Assembly: GCF_040796495.1 (NCBI RefSeq) | Contig: NZ_JBFNQN010000022.1 | Location: 1-33,019 of the forward strand | DNA from: Kineococcus endophyticus | GTDB lineage: Bacteria; Actinomycetota; Actinomycetes; Actinomycetales; Kineococcaceae | DNA: 33,019 nucleotides | Direction of reading: 5' to 3' | Part shown: in pieces, positions 16,298 through 23,664 of the stretch | Numbering within the stretch: position 1 is the stretch's first letter | Layout of the letters: each line of letters begins with the position of its first letter | Made by a program: the position numbers and the translations under genes | Notes under the pieces: model-generated | What the model saw: only the letters and a program-made list of their open reading frames with translations | The model's database searches: none | Told to the model about the DNA's origin: nothing

Positions 16298-16693
16298 TCA
16301 CTCCCGCAGGTCGACGGCGCCGTGGTGCACCGGGAACCCTTCGGCGATCCACCGCTCCACACCGCCGTCGAGGTCGGTCGCCCGGCGCAGCCCCACGGCC
16401 CGCAACGACGCCGCCGCCAGCGAGGAGCTGAACCCGTGGCGGCACACGACGACGACACGCAGGTCCGGTCCCGTCGCCTCGGGGATCCGGTACGGGCAGG
16501 TGGGGTCCAGCCGCCACTCCAGCACGGTCCGGTCGATGACCAGTGCCCCCGGGAACTCACCCTGCACCGCGCGCTGCGACGGCGTCCTGGTGTCCACGAC
16601 GAGCGCCCCTGCGGCCTGCTCGGCGAGCAGTGCGGCGGGGGTCAGCCGGTCCAGCTCCGCCCGCACCCGCGCCAGGTGCTCGGCGGCGCCCAC
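16298..16693 (-). CDS. Rhodanese-like domain protein
   Basis: This 131-residue single-domain rhodanese has LVVDTRTPSQRAVQG at 31-45 with the conserved Asp34, then GEFPGALVIDR. The active-site loop CRHGFSSSLAA starts at Cys84, so it should be able to carry a persulphide or move sulphur. DLDGGVERWIAEGFPV is the usual C-terminal signature. GTG 16693 follows directly after the TGA of the upstream gene (TGAGTG), so both are probably translated as a pair. The acceptor is unknown. Confidence 0.9.
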   Translation of the reverse strand: MGAAEHLARVRAELDRLTPAALLAEQAAGALVVDTRTPSQRAVQGEFPGALVIDRTVLEWRLDPTCPYRIPEATGPDLRVVVVCRHGFSSSLAAASLRAVGLRRATDLDGGVERWIAEGFPVHHGAVDLRE

Positions 16694-17059
16694 TCAGGCC
16701 GCTTCGCGCGCCTGCAGGGCGTGCTCGAGCATCTCGGCCATCCGCCACGCCTCGGAGGGGGACAGGTGGAAGCCGAGCTCGCGGTGGGTGCCGAGGCCGG
16801 AGTAGATCGCGAGGCCGGACAGGTTCGGCTCGTGACCGTCGTCCTCGATGACGCTGAGGCAGATCCACGGCTTCATGCCGGGACGGAAGTGCGCCATCCG
16901 CAGGGGCGGCACGTGGCGCTCACCCTTGAGGTAGGGGACGAGCATCCGCGCGTACGCGAGGTCGTAGACCTCCGTGCGCCCTTCGGCGCGCAGGAAGACG
17001 TCGTTCCCGCGGATGGTGAGGGATTCAGCGGCTGTGGCCCCGAGCTGCACACCGCCCAT
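16694..17059 (-). CDS. Conserved protein of unknown function (121 residues)
   Basis: No family is recognised with certainty. The frame is open far upstream, but the segment from ATG 17059 (MGGVQLGATAAESLTIRGND) has normal, non-repetitive composition, in contrast to the Arg/Pro-rich sequence above it, so I take that as the start. The sequence has beta-rich parts (NDVFLRAEGRTEVYDLAYARMLVPYL) and a C-terminal helix (LSPSEAWRMAEMLEHALQAREAA). KPWICLSVIEDDGHEPNLSG is a striking mid-protein motif. There is no signal peptide or membrane segment. It is directly adjacent to the rhodanese gene. No Shine-Dalgarno sequence is evident. Confidence 0.65.
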   Translation of the reverse strand: MGGVQLGATAAESLTIRGNDVFLRAEGRTEVYDLAYARMLVPYLKGERHVPPLRMAHFRPGMKPWICLSVIEDDGHEPNLSGLAIYSGLGTHRELGFHLSPSEAWRMAEMLEHALQAREAA

Positions 17060-17109
17060 TTCACCGGACGAAGGGCTCCGTGTCTTGTTCGTTACCGGAT
17101 CCACACGGC

Positions 17110-17937
17110 CTACTGGCCCTCGGCGAGCACCTTCTCGACGAGGTCTGGGCTCGTCGGCGCCAGCGCGACCTCCTCGCGGGTGACGACGACGGGCCGGCGC
17201 AGACCCCGGTCGGCCGGGTCCGTCGCCGCCCACGCCGCACCCACGTAGGCGGGGTCGATGCGGGCCAGGTCGAACCAGCCGCGGGTCCGGTCCGGCACCG
17301 CGACCGCGCGCAGGACGTTGCCCGGCGTCCGGTCTGGACCGGCCACGAGGTGCTCGCGCAGCGTCCGCGAGGCCAGCAGCGTCGGCACGTCGCAGCCACC
17401 GACGGGGCGCAGCACGCCCGCCGTCGGGGTGCCGGTGTCTCGCAGCAGGCGCTGCACGACGAGGGCGCCGATGTCCTCCAGGCGCGCCAGGTCCTGCTCG
17501 GCGACCGTGCTCGACCGGCCGGTGGCGCGCGCCGAGGCGACGGGCAGCGGCAGGGTGCGTTCGGAGCGGCCGTGCGGGACGACGACGCCGAGCCCCAGGT
17601 GCAGCGCGCCGCCGAGGACGGTCCCGTGGGTCCAGCCGAAGCCGGGGTGGCGGTCGGCGTCGGCCGGCACGGCCAGCGGGACCACGCGGGCGGTCCCGGA
17701 GTGCAGTTCGAGGTGGGCGTGCAGGACGTCCCCGACGCGCAGGCGCGTGACGTCCTCGTCGCCGTCGCCCGCGGCGGAACCGGCGGCGCGCGCGAGGTCG
17801 GCCCACTCCAGCGGCGAGCACCCCGGCAGGCGGACGCCGTCGTCGTCGAGGTCGACGTCCAGGTCGTCCACGACGCTGGTGGCCAGCACGCTGCGTCGCA
17901 GGATGGCCCGGACGGGGGGCGGCTGTTCGGTGCTCAC
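17110..17937 (-). CDS. Conserved protein of unknown function (275 residues)
   Basis: I do not recognise this protein. It begins MSTEQPPPVRAILRRSVLATSVVDDLDVDLDDDG. Sequence traits are an acidic N-terminal stretch, a beta-rich centre (VLHAHLELHSGTARVVPLAV, GALHLGLGVVVPHG) and an RVLRPVGGCDVP-like motif (LRPVGGCDVPTLL) near residue 180, then GNVLRAVAVPDRTRGWFDLARIDPAYVGAAWAATD. There is no signal peptide, membrane segment or known catalytic motif. GTG 17937 is preceded at 7 bases by TACGGT, a leaderless -10 signature. It lies 50 bases upstream of the 121-residue gene and may be transcribed together with it and the rhodanese gene. Confidence 0.7.
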   Translation of the reverse strand: MSTEQPPPVRAILRRSVLATSVVDDLDVDLDDDGVRLPGCSPLEWADLARAAGSAAGDGDEDVTRLRVGDVLHAHLELHSGTARVVPLAVPADADRHPGFGWTHGTVLGGALHLGLGVVVPHGRSERTLPLPVASARATGRSSTVAEQDLARLEDIGALVVQRLLRDTGTPTAGVLRPVGGCDVPTLLASRTLREHLVAGPDRTPGNVLRAVAVPDRTRGWFDLARIDPAYVGAAWAATDPADRGLRRPVVVTREEVALAPTSPDLVEKVLAEGQ

Positions 17938-17944
17938 GTGCCCG

Positions 17945-17950
17945 ACCGTA
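17945..17950 (-). promoter_or_regulatory. Putative -10 element (TACGGT) of a leaderless promoter
   Basis: Read on the minus strand, TACGGT lies 7 bases before GTG 17937. A CTGCAC 16 bases further upstream is a weak -35 candidate. Confidence 0.45.
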
Positions 17951-17993
17951 GGCGAAACGGGCCCGGGTGCAGTGTCGTCGTCGCCCGGACGGG

Positions 17994-18488
17994 TCAGCGT
18001 GTCGCGAGGTGGAACCAGACGGTCTTGGCCGGGGACCCCTCGTCACGGGGCTGCGGCCACCAGGTGGCGCTCTCGTCCTCGGCCTGCCCGCCGACCTCGT
18101 CGCTGCGGTAGACGCCCCAGGCGGTGGCGAGCGCGTCGACGAGGGCGATGCCGCGACCGTCGGTGGCCTGCGGCGACTGCGCGCGCAGCGTGGGGACGCG
18201 GTCGTCGCCGTCGGTGATGCCGACGAGGATGCCCTCCTCGTCGTGGGTCAGGGACAGCACGACGGGCCCGCGCCCGTGGTCCAGGGCGTTCTGGACAAGT
18301 TCGCTCGTCAGCAGTTCGGCGATCCAGCGGCGGGCGACCGGCAGGTGCTCGTCGGGGCAGTGGTCGCAGACCCAGTGCCGCGCCATCGCAGCGGCGGACA
18401 ACTGCTCGTCCAGGGTGAGACGTTCCACGTCCAGCTCCGTCACCGTCGACACCGTCACCACTTCGTGACCGGGACGACCATCCCCCAC
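17994..18488 (-). CDS. Anti-sigma-factor-like ATP-binding protein (HATPase_c_2)
   Basis: The protein has up to 164 residues and a GHKL ATPase fold of the RsbW/SpoIIAB type. The N-box is ELLTSELVQNALDHGRGP, then GILVGITDGDDRVP and the G-box region DGRGIALVDALATAWGV. In actinobacteria such proteins are often anti-sigma factors or regulatory kinases of partner-switching systems. No anti-anti-sigma or sigma gene is adjacent, so the partner is unknown. Four Cys/His (HWVCDHCPDEH) near the N-terminus might bind a metal. The start is uncertain: GTG 18488, or an internal GTG at 18461, 18458 or 18452, which would remove an atypical lead (MGDGRPGHEV). Confidence 0.82.
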   Translation of the reverse strand: MGDGRPGHEVVTVSTVTELDVERLTLDEQLSAAAMARHWVCDHCPDEHLPVARRWIAELLTSELVQNALDHGRGPVVLSLTHDEEGILVGITDGDDRVPTLRAQSPQATDGRGIALVDALATAWGVYRSDEVGGQAEDESATWWPQPRDEGSPAKTVWFHLATR

Positions 18489-18491
18489 TCG

Positions 18492-18512
18492 GGCGAACCC
18501 GGCAAGGCGAAC
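18492..18512. repeat. Spaced direct repeat GGCGAAC upstream of the HATPase gene
   Basis: GGCGAAC is present at 18492-18498 and 18506-18512, one 14-base step apart, a few bases upstream of GTG 18488. This could be a regulator-binding pair, but it is short and may be chance. Confidence 0.3.
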
Positions 18513-18539
18513 GGTGTCGTCGTGCTCAGCCCGCGACCG

Positions 18540-19811
18540 TCAGGCGTCCAGCGGTGCGGCGGTGTCCTCCACCACGGCGGTCGCCATCGCCTGCACGAGC
18601 GGGGCGGCGACGAGGTCGAGCTGCCAGCCCCGGGCCCCGCGCGCGGCCAGCGCGTCGCGGACGGAGGACTCCTCCAGCGGGGTCGGCGGCGCCCACGCGA
18701 GGCGACGCAACGCGTCGGGCTGCAGGACGTTCTCGACGGGCAGCCCGTGCTCGTCGGCCACGGCCGTCACGGCGGCGCGCGCGGCGTTCAACCGTGCCGC
18801 GGCCTCGGGGTCCTTGGACGCCCAGGCGCGCGGCGGCGGGGGACCGTCCCCACGCGGCTGGTGGGCCGGCAGGTCCGCGTCTGGCAGCCCCAGGCCGGCG
18901 GCGACGGCGTCCGCCCACAGCGACAGCCGCGACCGGGACGCGCGTCCGGTGAACCCGGACGTCTCCGCGAGGGCCTGGGGCGTGCGGGGCATCGCGCGGG
19001 CCGCCGCCACGATGGCGGAGTCCGGCAGCAGACGCCCCGGGGAGGTGTCCTTGCGCCGCGCCTCGGCGTCGCGGGCCAGCCACAGTTCGCGGACCACGGC
19101 CAGCTGGCGGCGGGAGCGGACGGCGTGCAATCCGGACGTCCTGCGCCACGGCTCGGCCGGCGGCGGGGGCGGGGGAGTCGTCGCGACGTGCTCGAACTCC
19201 TGCCGTGCCCACTCCAGCTTGCCTTGTGCGGCAAGGCGTTCGGCGAGCGCGTCGCGCAGGCGCACGAGGACCTCGACGTCCAGCGCCGCGTACGTCAACC
19301 AGGGTTCGGGCAGCGGCCGGGTGGACCAGTCGACGGCCGAGTGCTCCTTGGCCAGCCGCAGGCCCAGCAGTTCCTCGACGACCGCGCCGAGGCCCACGCG
19401 CGGCAACCCCGCGATCCGCGACCCGAGTTCGGTGTCGAACAGGGTGCTCGGGTGCATGCCCAGCTCCGCCAGGCAGGGCAGGTCCTGGTTCGCGGCGTGC
19501 AGCACCCACTCCACGCCCTGCAGCGCCTCGCCGAGGGAGGACAGGTCCGGCAGGGCGGCGGGGTCGATCAGGGCGGTGCCGGCCCCCTCGCGGCGCAGCT
19601 GCACGAGGAAGGCGCGCTGGCCGTACCGGTAGCCCGAGGCGCGTTCGGCGTCGACGGCGACGGGGCCCGTCCCGGCCGCGAACGCAGCGACGACCTGCGC
19701 CAGCGCGGCCTCGTCGGCCACGACGGGCGGCAGGCCGTCGGCGGGGGCCGACAGCAGCGGCAGCTCAGGTTCGGCGACCTGTTCCTGCTGCTCCGTCGGC
19801 GTGTTCGTCAC
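18540..19811 (-). CDS. rnd: Ribonuclease D (3'-5' exonuclease with HRDC domain)
   Basis: This protein of about 423 residues trims 3' ends of tRNA and other RNAs. The DEDDy exonuclease domain shows VAVDAERASGYRY with Asp54 and Glu56, LHAANQDL with Asp110, and the YAALD motif with Tyr174 and Asp178. An HRDC domain follows (about 225-300, TSGLHAVRSRRQLAVVRELW), then a C-terminal helical domain. The start is inferred: the frame is open to TTG 19844, but GTG 19811 gives the natural N-terminus (MTNTPTEQQE) and lies just after a GGTGG that could serve as ribosome-binding site. That site is inside a 9-base inverted repeat. The gene lies downstream of the response-regulator gene. Confidence 0.92.
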   Translation of the reverse strand: MTNTPTEQQEQVAEPELPLLSAPADGLPPVVADEAALAQVVAAFAAGTGPVAVDAERASGYRYGQRAFLVQLRREGAGTALIDPAALPDLSSLGEALQGVEWVLHAANQDLPCLAELGMHPSTLFDTELGSRIAGLPRVGLGAVVEELLGLRLAKEHSAVDWSTRPLPEPWLTYAALDVEVLVRLRDALAERLAAQGKLEWARQEFEHVATTPPPPPPAEPWRRTSGLHAVRSRRQLAVVRELWLARDAEARRKDTSPGRLLPDSAIVAAARAMPRTPQALAETSGFTGRASRSRLSLWADAVAAGLGLPDADLPAHQPRGDGPPPPRAWASKDPEAAARLNAARAAVTAVADEHGLPVENVLQPDALRRLAWAPPTPLEESSVRDALAARGARGWQLDLVAAPLVQAMATAVVEDTAAPLDA

Positions 19812-19839
19812 CGCACCACCGTACGTGACCGGTGGTGCG
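19812..19839. repeat. Perfect inverted repeat overlapping the rnd ribosome-binding region
   Basis: CGCACCACC (19812-19820) and GGTGGTGCG (19831-19839) are perfect 9-base arms around a 10-base spacer. It lies directly after the stop of the response-regulator gene (19846) and ends at the rnd GTG at 19811. It could be a terminator-like hairpin, an operator, or a structure hiding the rnd ribosome-binding site. Confidence 0.7.
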
Positions 19840-19845
19840 CTCAAG

Positions 19846-20448
19846 TCACTGGATCACACCTGCGCGCAGGGTGATCGCGACCATCTCGGCGCGGTCGCCC
19901 GTGCCGAGCTTGCGGGCGATGCGGGCCAGGTGGCTCTTGACCGTCAGCGCGGACAGGCCCAGCAGGGCGCCGGTGTCCTTGTTGGAGCGGCCGTCGGCGA
20001 CGTGCTGCAGCACCTCGACCTCACGCTCGGACAGCGAGTCCACACCGGACTCCCCGCCGCGACCCTCGAACCCGACGCCCTCGGGGCGCGTGGTGACGAG
20101 GTAGCAGCGGACCCCGGCCGCGACCGCACCGCGCACGGCGAACGGGTCGGCGTTCGAGGAGAGCACGACGCAGCGGTTCCAGCCGGCCGCGCGCAGCTCG
20201 GAGACGAGCTGGGCGCCGGAGCCGTCGGGCAGCCCGGCGTCGGCGATGAACAGCGCGCGCGGACCCGTGCGGGCCATCGCGCGGGCCTGGGCCACGCTCG
20301 TGGCGTGCTCGACGTTCACGGCGCCGAGCATGCGCAGCGTGCGCGTCACCGATTCGCGCACCGCGGGGTCCGCGACGGCGACGAGGGCCGCGAAGCGGCC
20401 GAGACGGGAAGGAACGGCCATCCCGGGGCGTTCGACGAGCGCAGTCAC
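19846..20448 (-). CDS. LuxR-type response regulator (atypical receiver)
   Basis: This 200-residue protein has a receiver-like domain (about 15-125) and a C-terminal LuxR-type HTH (about 138-195, LSEREVEVLQHVADGRSNKDTGALLGLSALTVKSHLARIARKLG). Asp70 in FIADAGLPDGSG is at the phosphorylation position, but only one acidic residue (Asp27) stands at the Mg pocket and the conserved receiver Lys near 118 is absent (CYLVTTRPE). No histidine kinase is adjacent. GTG 20448 is fixed by AGGAGG 6 bases upstream, although the frame is open to 21399. It precedes rnd on the same strand. Confidence 0.88.
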   Translation of the reverse strand: MTALVERPGMAVPSRLGRFAALVAVADPAVRESVTRTLRMLGAVNVEHATSVAQARAMARTGPRALFIADAGLPDGSGAQLVSELRAAGWNRCVVLSSNADPFAVRGAVAAGVRCYLVTTRPEGVGFEGRGGESGVDSLSEREVEVLQHVADGRSNKDTGALLGLSALTVKSHLARIARKLGTGDRAEMVAITLRAGVIQ

Positions 20449-20453
20449 CGTCG

Positions 20454-20461
20454 TCCTCCTG
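20454..20461 (-). promoter_or_regulatory. Strong ribosome-binding site deciding the response-regulator start
   Basis: On the minus strand the sequence GCAGGAGG lies 5-6 bases upstream of GTG 20448. It settles the start in a frame that is open for another 950 bases. Confidence 0.6.
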
Positions 20462-20549
20462 CAGGCGATCGGGCGCACCCCTGGCGGGTGCACCTCTGGT
20501 ACTGAGGAGGTGATCGGCCACCCGGGGGCGGTCCTTGAACGTTTGTGCG

Positions 20550-21143
20550 TCAGTGGGTGCGGCGGCCGAGGGACACGACGCCCTCGGGCAACGGCGGCAG
20601 CCCCGCCACCGTGCAGACCAGTTCGCCCCACGCCTGCAGGTGGGCCGGCAGCCCCGCGGGGTCGCGGGGCGTCCACGACGCCCGCAGCTCGACGTCCACC
20701 GACGCCTCCCGGTCGGCGAGGGCGCCGTAGCCCTCGGACAGCACCCGCGTCACCGTGCCGCCGACCCCGGTCGCCTCCGCACCGGCGTGCGCCAGACCGT
20801 CCTCCAGCCACGACCAGCCGACCTGACCCAGCAACGGGTCCGCGCCCAGTTCGGCCTCGAGGTCGGCACGCGCGTACGTGACGACGCGGAACTCCCCGCC
20901 CCACTCCTGCGGCGCCGACGGGTCGTGCAGCAGGATGAACCGGCCGGTGGCCAGCTCGTCGCCGTCCAGGACGACGTCCCCGGCCACGGCCCACGAGTGC
21001 GGCGCGATCCGGGCGGGCGCCGGGACCTCCGTGAGCACCAGCTCCGAGCGCAACCGGACCTCGCGCACCGCCGCCACGGCCGCCTCGAAGGCGACGGGGA
21101 CGCCGGGCGCACCAGGTCCTGAGCGTCCTCGGTGAGCGGTCAC
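20550..21143 (-). CDS. DUF3000 family protein
   Basis: The protein has 197 residues and begins MTAHRGRSGPGAPG. The core FEAAVAAVREVRLRSELVLTEVPAPARIAPHSWAV and the following DGDELATGRFILLHDPSAPQEWGGEFRVVTYARADLE match the layout I know for DUF3000, a family of unknown role found in actinobacteria beside hemE. The end (GRRTH) is basic. There is no signal peptide or catalytic motif. I chose GTG 21143 because a TACGCT -10-like hexamer lies 7 bases upstream. ATG 21161 is the other candidate and has no supporting ribosome-binding site. It is transcribed divergently from hemE, 65 bases apart. Confidence 0.85.
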   Translation of the reverse strand: MTAHRGRSGPGAPGVPVAFEAAVAAVREVRLRSELVLTEVPAPARIAPHSWAVAGDVVLDGDELATGRFILLHDPSAPQEWGGEFRVVTYARADLEAELGADPLLGQVGWSWLEDGLAHAGAEATGVGGTVTRVLSEGYGALADREASVDVELRASWTPRDPAGLPAHLQAWGELVCTVAGLPPLPEGVVSLGRRTH

Positions 21144-21150
21144 GCCAGGG

Positions 21151-21156
21151 AGCGTA
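21151..21156 (-). promoter_or_regulatory. Putative -10 element (TACGCT) of a leaderless promoter
   Basis: Read on the minus strand, TACGCT sits 7 bases before GTG 21143. It is in the divergent DUF3000/hemE intergenic space and argues for the GTG 21143 start. Confidence 0.45.
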
Positions 21157-21208
21157 GGCATCCCCGCCCCCGGCGGGGGTGCAGCCACGCCGTGGGAGCA
21201 TCGCCTCC

Positions 21209-22276
21209 GTGCCTGACCAGAGCGTGCCCGACCAGACCTCCCCGTACCTGCACGCCGCACGCGGCGGGACCAGCCCCTCCCGCACCCCGGTCTGGTTCAT
21301 GCGCCAGGCGGGCCGCTCCCTGCCGGAGTACCGCGCCGTCCGGGCCGGCACCACCATGCTCGAGTCCTGCCGCCGACCCGAGCTCGTGGCGGAGATCACC
21401 CTGCAGCCGGTGCGGCGCTACGACGTGGACGCGGCCGTCTTCTACTCCGACATCGTCGTCCCGCTCGAGGCGGCCGGCGTGGGCGTCGAGATCGTCCCCG
21501 GCACCGGTCCCGTCATCGCCGAACCCGTGCGCACCCGCGCCGACCTCGACCGCATCCCCGAGCTCTCCCTCGACGCCCTGCAGCACATCACCGACGCCGT
21601 GCGGCTGACGACGGAACAGCTCGGGGACGTCCCGCTCATCGGGTTCGCCGGTGCCCCCTTCACCCTCGCCAGCTACCTCGTCGAGGGCGGGCCCTCGCGG
21701 GACCTGCTGCACACCAAGGCGTTGATGCACGCCGACCCGCAGCTGTGGCACGACCTCGCCGCCCGCCTGGCCCAGATCACCGGCACCTTCCTGCGCGCCC
21801 AGGTCCTCGCCGGCGCCTCCGCGGTGCAGCTCTTCGACTCCTGGGTCGGGTCCCTGCCGCTGGCGGTCTACGAACGGCTCGTGGCACCGCACTCCGCGAC
21901 CGCCCTCGGCGCCGTCCGCGACCTCGGCGTGCCGCGCACCCACTTCGGCACCGGCACCGGGGAACTGCTCGGCGCGATGGCCGCCGTCGACGGCGGCGTC
22001 GACGTCCTCGGCGTCGACTTCCGCGTGCCGCTCGACGTCGGCGCCGCCCGCGGCCGCGAGGGGGCCGGCCGTCCCGTCGCCGTCCAGGGCAACCTCGACC
22101 CCGCGCTGCTCTTCGCGCCCTGGGAGGTCCTGCGCGAGGACCTGCACCGCATCCTGCGCGAGGGCCAGCGCGCCGGCGCCGGGCACGTCGTCAACCTCGG
22201 CCACGGCGTCCCCCCGACCGCCGACCCGGACGTGCTGCCCCGCCTCGTGGAGGAGGTCCACGCGTGGCGGAGGTGA
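21209..22276 (+). CDS. hemE: Uroporphyrinogen decarboxylase
   Basis: This 355-residue enzyme converts uroporphyrinogen III to coproporphyrinogen III. Family motifs are VWFMRQAGRSLPEYR near 27-42, YDVDAAVFYSDIVVPLEAAG (with the functionally important Asp), GFAGAPFTLASYLVEGG and GHVVNLGHGVPP near the end. GTG 21209 is preceded by GGGAG. A longer frame starts at GTG 21179 but adds only an Arg-rich lead. It overlaps hemY by 13 bases, so hemE, hemY and hemQ probably form an operon. Its final product, coproporphyrinogen III, is the substrate of the next enzyme in the coproporphyrin-dependent route. Confidence 0.97.
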   Translation: MPDQSVPDQTSPYLHAARGGTSPSRTPVWFMRQAGRSLPEYRAVRAGTTMLESCRRPELVAEITLQPVRRYDVDAAVFYSDIVVPLEAAGVGVEIVPGTGPVIAEPVRTRADLDRIPELSLDALQHITDAVRLTTEQLGDVPLIGFAGAPFTLASYLVEGGPSRDLLHTKALMHADPQLWHDLAARLAQITGTFLRAQVLAGASAVQLFDSWVGSLPLAVYERLVAPHSATALGAVRDLGVPRTHFGTGTGELLGAMAAVDGGVDVLGVDFRVPLDVGAARGREGAGRPVAVQGNLDPALLFAPWEVLREDLHRILREGQRAGAGHVVNLGHGVPPTADPDVLPRLVEEVHAWRR

Positions 22277-23640
22277 CCACGCGTGCCCCCCACCGTCGGC
22301 ACGTGGTCGTCGTCGGCGCGGGCATCTCCGGGCTCGTCGCCGCCCGCGACCTCCTCCAGACCTGCGACGTCACGGTCCTGGAGGCCGCAGGTCACGTCGG
22401 CGGCGTCCTGCAGCGCGCCGACGTCGGGGGACTGACCGTCGACCTCGGCGCCGAGTCGATGCTGGCCCGCCGGCCCGAGGGGACGACGCTGGCCCGCGAG
22501 CTGGACCTGCCGCTCGTCAACCCCGCCACGACGACCGCCTCCGTCGCGACCGCCGCCGGGCTCAGCCCCCTGCCCGCCGGGACCCTCATGGGCGTGCCCC
22601 GCACGGCCGCGTCCGTCCAGGGGCTGCTCGCCCCCGACGCCGTCGAGCGCGTCCGCACCGAACCCGACCGTCCCGCGGCCCCCCTCGAGCACGCCGTCAG
22701 CGTCGCCGACTACGTCGCCGACCGCGTCGGGCAGGACGTCGTCGACCGGCTCGTCGAACCGCTCCTCGGCGGGGTCTACGCCGGGCACGCCCGACGACTG
22801 TCGTTGCAGGCCACCGTCCCCGCGCTCTGGCAGCACGCCGTCCGCGGCGGCTCCCTGCTCACCGGACTCGGCCCCGCGCCGACGGTGACCGGACCCGTCT
22901 TCGCCGGCGTCGACGGCGGCCTGGCCCGGCTGCCGCTCGCCCTGCACGAGCACCTGCTCGCCCACGGCGCCGACGTGCGGACCGGGACCCCCGTGCGCGA
23001 GCTGACCCGCACCGCCGGCGGCTGGCGCGTCCGCACCCCCGACGGGGTCCTCGACGCCGACGCCGTCGTGCTGGCCGCGCCCGCCCCCGCCGCCGCCCGG
23101 CTGCTGGCCACCGAGGTGCCCGCCGCCGCGGCCGAGCTCGCCGACGTCGAGACCGCGAGCATGGTCATCACGGCGCTCGCCGTCCCGGCCGCCGACCTCG
23201 ACGGGCTGACCGGGTCCGGGGTCCTCGTCCCGCCCGTCGTCGGGGCCGGTCGGGGGCTGCGCGCCAAGGCCCTGACGCTGTCCGGGCGCAAGTGGGGCTG
23301 GGTGGGCGCGCAGAGCGACGAGCTCGCGGTCCTGCGCGTCTCCCTGGGCCGGGCCCGCGAGACCGAGGCGCTCCAGGCCGACGACGCGGACGTCGTCCGC
23401 TGGGCGACGCAGGACGCCTCCGCCCTGCTCGGCCGCGAGCTGCACCCCGTCGACCAGGCCGTCGTGCGCTGGGTGGACGGCCTGCCGCAGTACGCCGTCG
23501 GTCACGTGGACCGCGTCGCCCGGCTGCGCACCGCGGTCGCGGCGGCCGGAGGGCTGGCCGTGTGCGGGTCCGTCCTGGACGGCGTCGGCGTCCCTGCGTG
23601 CATCGCGGCGGCCCACCGGGCGGCCGCCGCAGTGGCCTGA
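22264..23640 (+). CDS. hemY: Coproporphyrinogen III oxidase, oxygen-dependent flavoprotein (HemY/CgoX type)
   Basis: This 458-residue FAD enzyme has the dinucleotide-binding HVVVVGAGISGLVAARDL at 13-30. The next part is typical of protoporphyrinogen oxidases (GGVLQRADVGGLTVDLGAESML), and the end has VCGSVLDGVGVPACIAAAHRAA, the FAD-binding C-terminus. In actinobacteria HemY oxidises coproporphyrinogen III to coproporphyrin III, so the old name protoporphyrinogen oxidase would be misleading, and the adjacent hemQ supports this reading. GTG 22264 has GGAGGAGG 6-7 bases upstream inside hemE. A GTG at 22273 would give a 4-base overlap but has no spacing for a ribosome-binding site. Confidence 0.94.
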   Translation: MAEVTTRAPHRRHVVVVGAGISGLVAARDLLQTCDVTVLEAAGHVGGVLQRADVGGLTVDLGAESMLARRPEGTTLARELDLPLVNPATTTASVATAAGLSPLPAGTLMGVPRTAASVQGLLAPDAVERVRTEPDRPAAPLEHAVSVADYVADRVGQDVVDRLVEPLLGGVYAGHARRLSLQATVPALWQHAVRGGSLLTGLGPAPTVTGPVFAGVDGGLARLPLALHEHLLAHGADVRTGTPVRELTRTAGGWRVRTPDGVLDADAVVLAAPAPAAARLLATEVPAAAAELADVETASMVITALAVPAADLDGLTGSGVLVPPVVGAGRGLRAKALTLSGRKWGWVGAQSDELAVLRVSLGRARETEALQADDADVVRWATQDASALLGRELHPVDQAVVRWVDGLPQYAVGHVDRVARLRTAVAAAGGLAVCGSVLDGVGVPACIAAAHRAAAAVA

Positions 23641-23664
23641 GGAGCCCTGGGGGAGACTGGGGCC

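Noticed and set aside
19812-19844. Upstream TTG start for ribonuclease D
   Set aside because: It would translate the inverted repeat into the protein and lacks a ribosome-binding site. GTG 19811 matches the N-terminal composition better.
21179-21208. Longer hemE start at GTG 21179
   Set aside because: It adds only an Arg-rich stretch and lacks a ribosome-binding site. GTG 21209 has GGGAG upstream and begins close to the usual HemE N-terminus.
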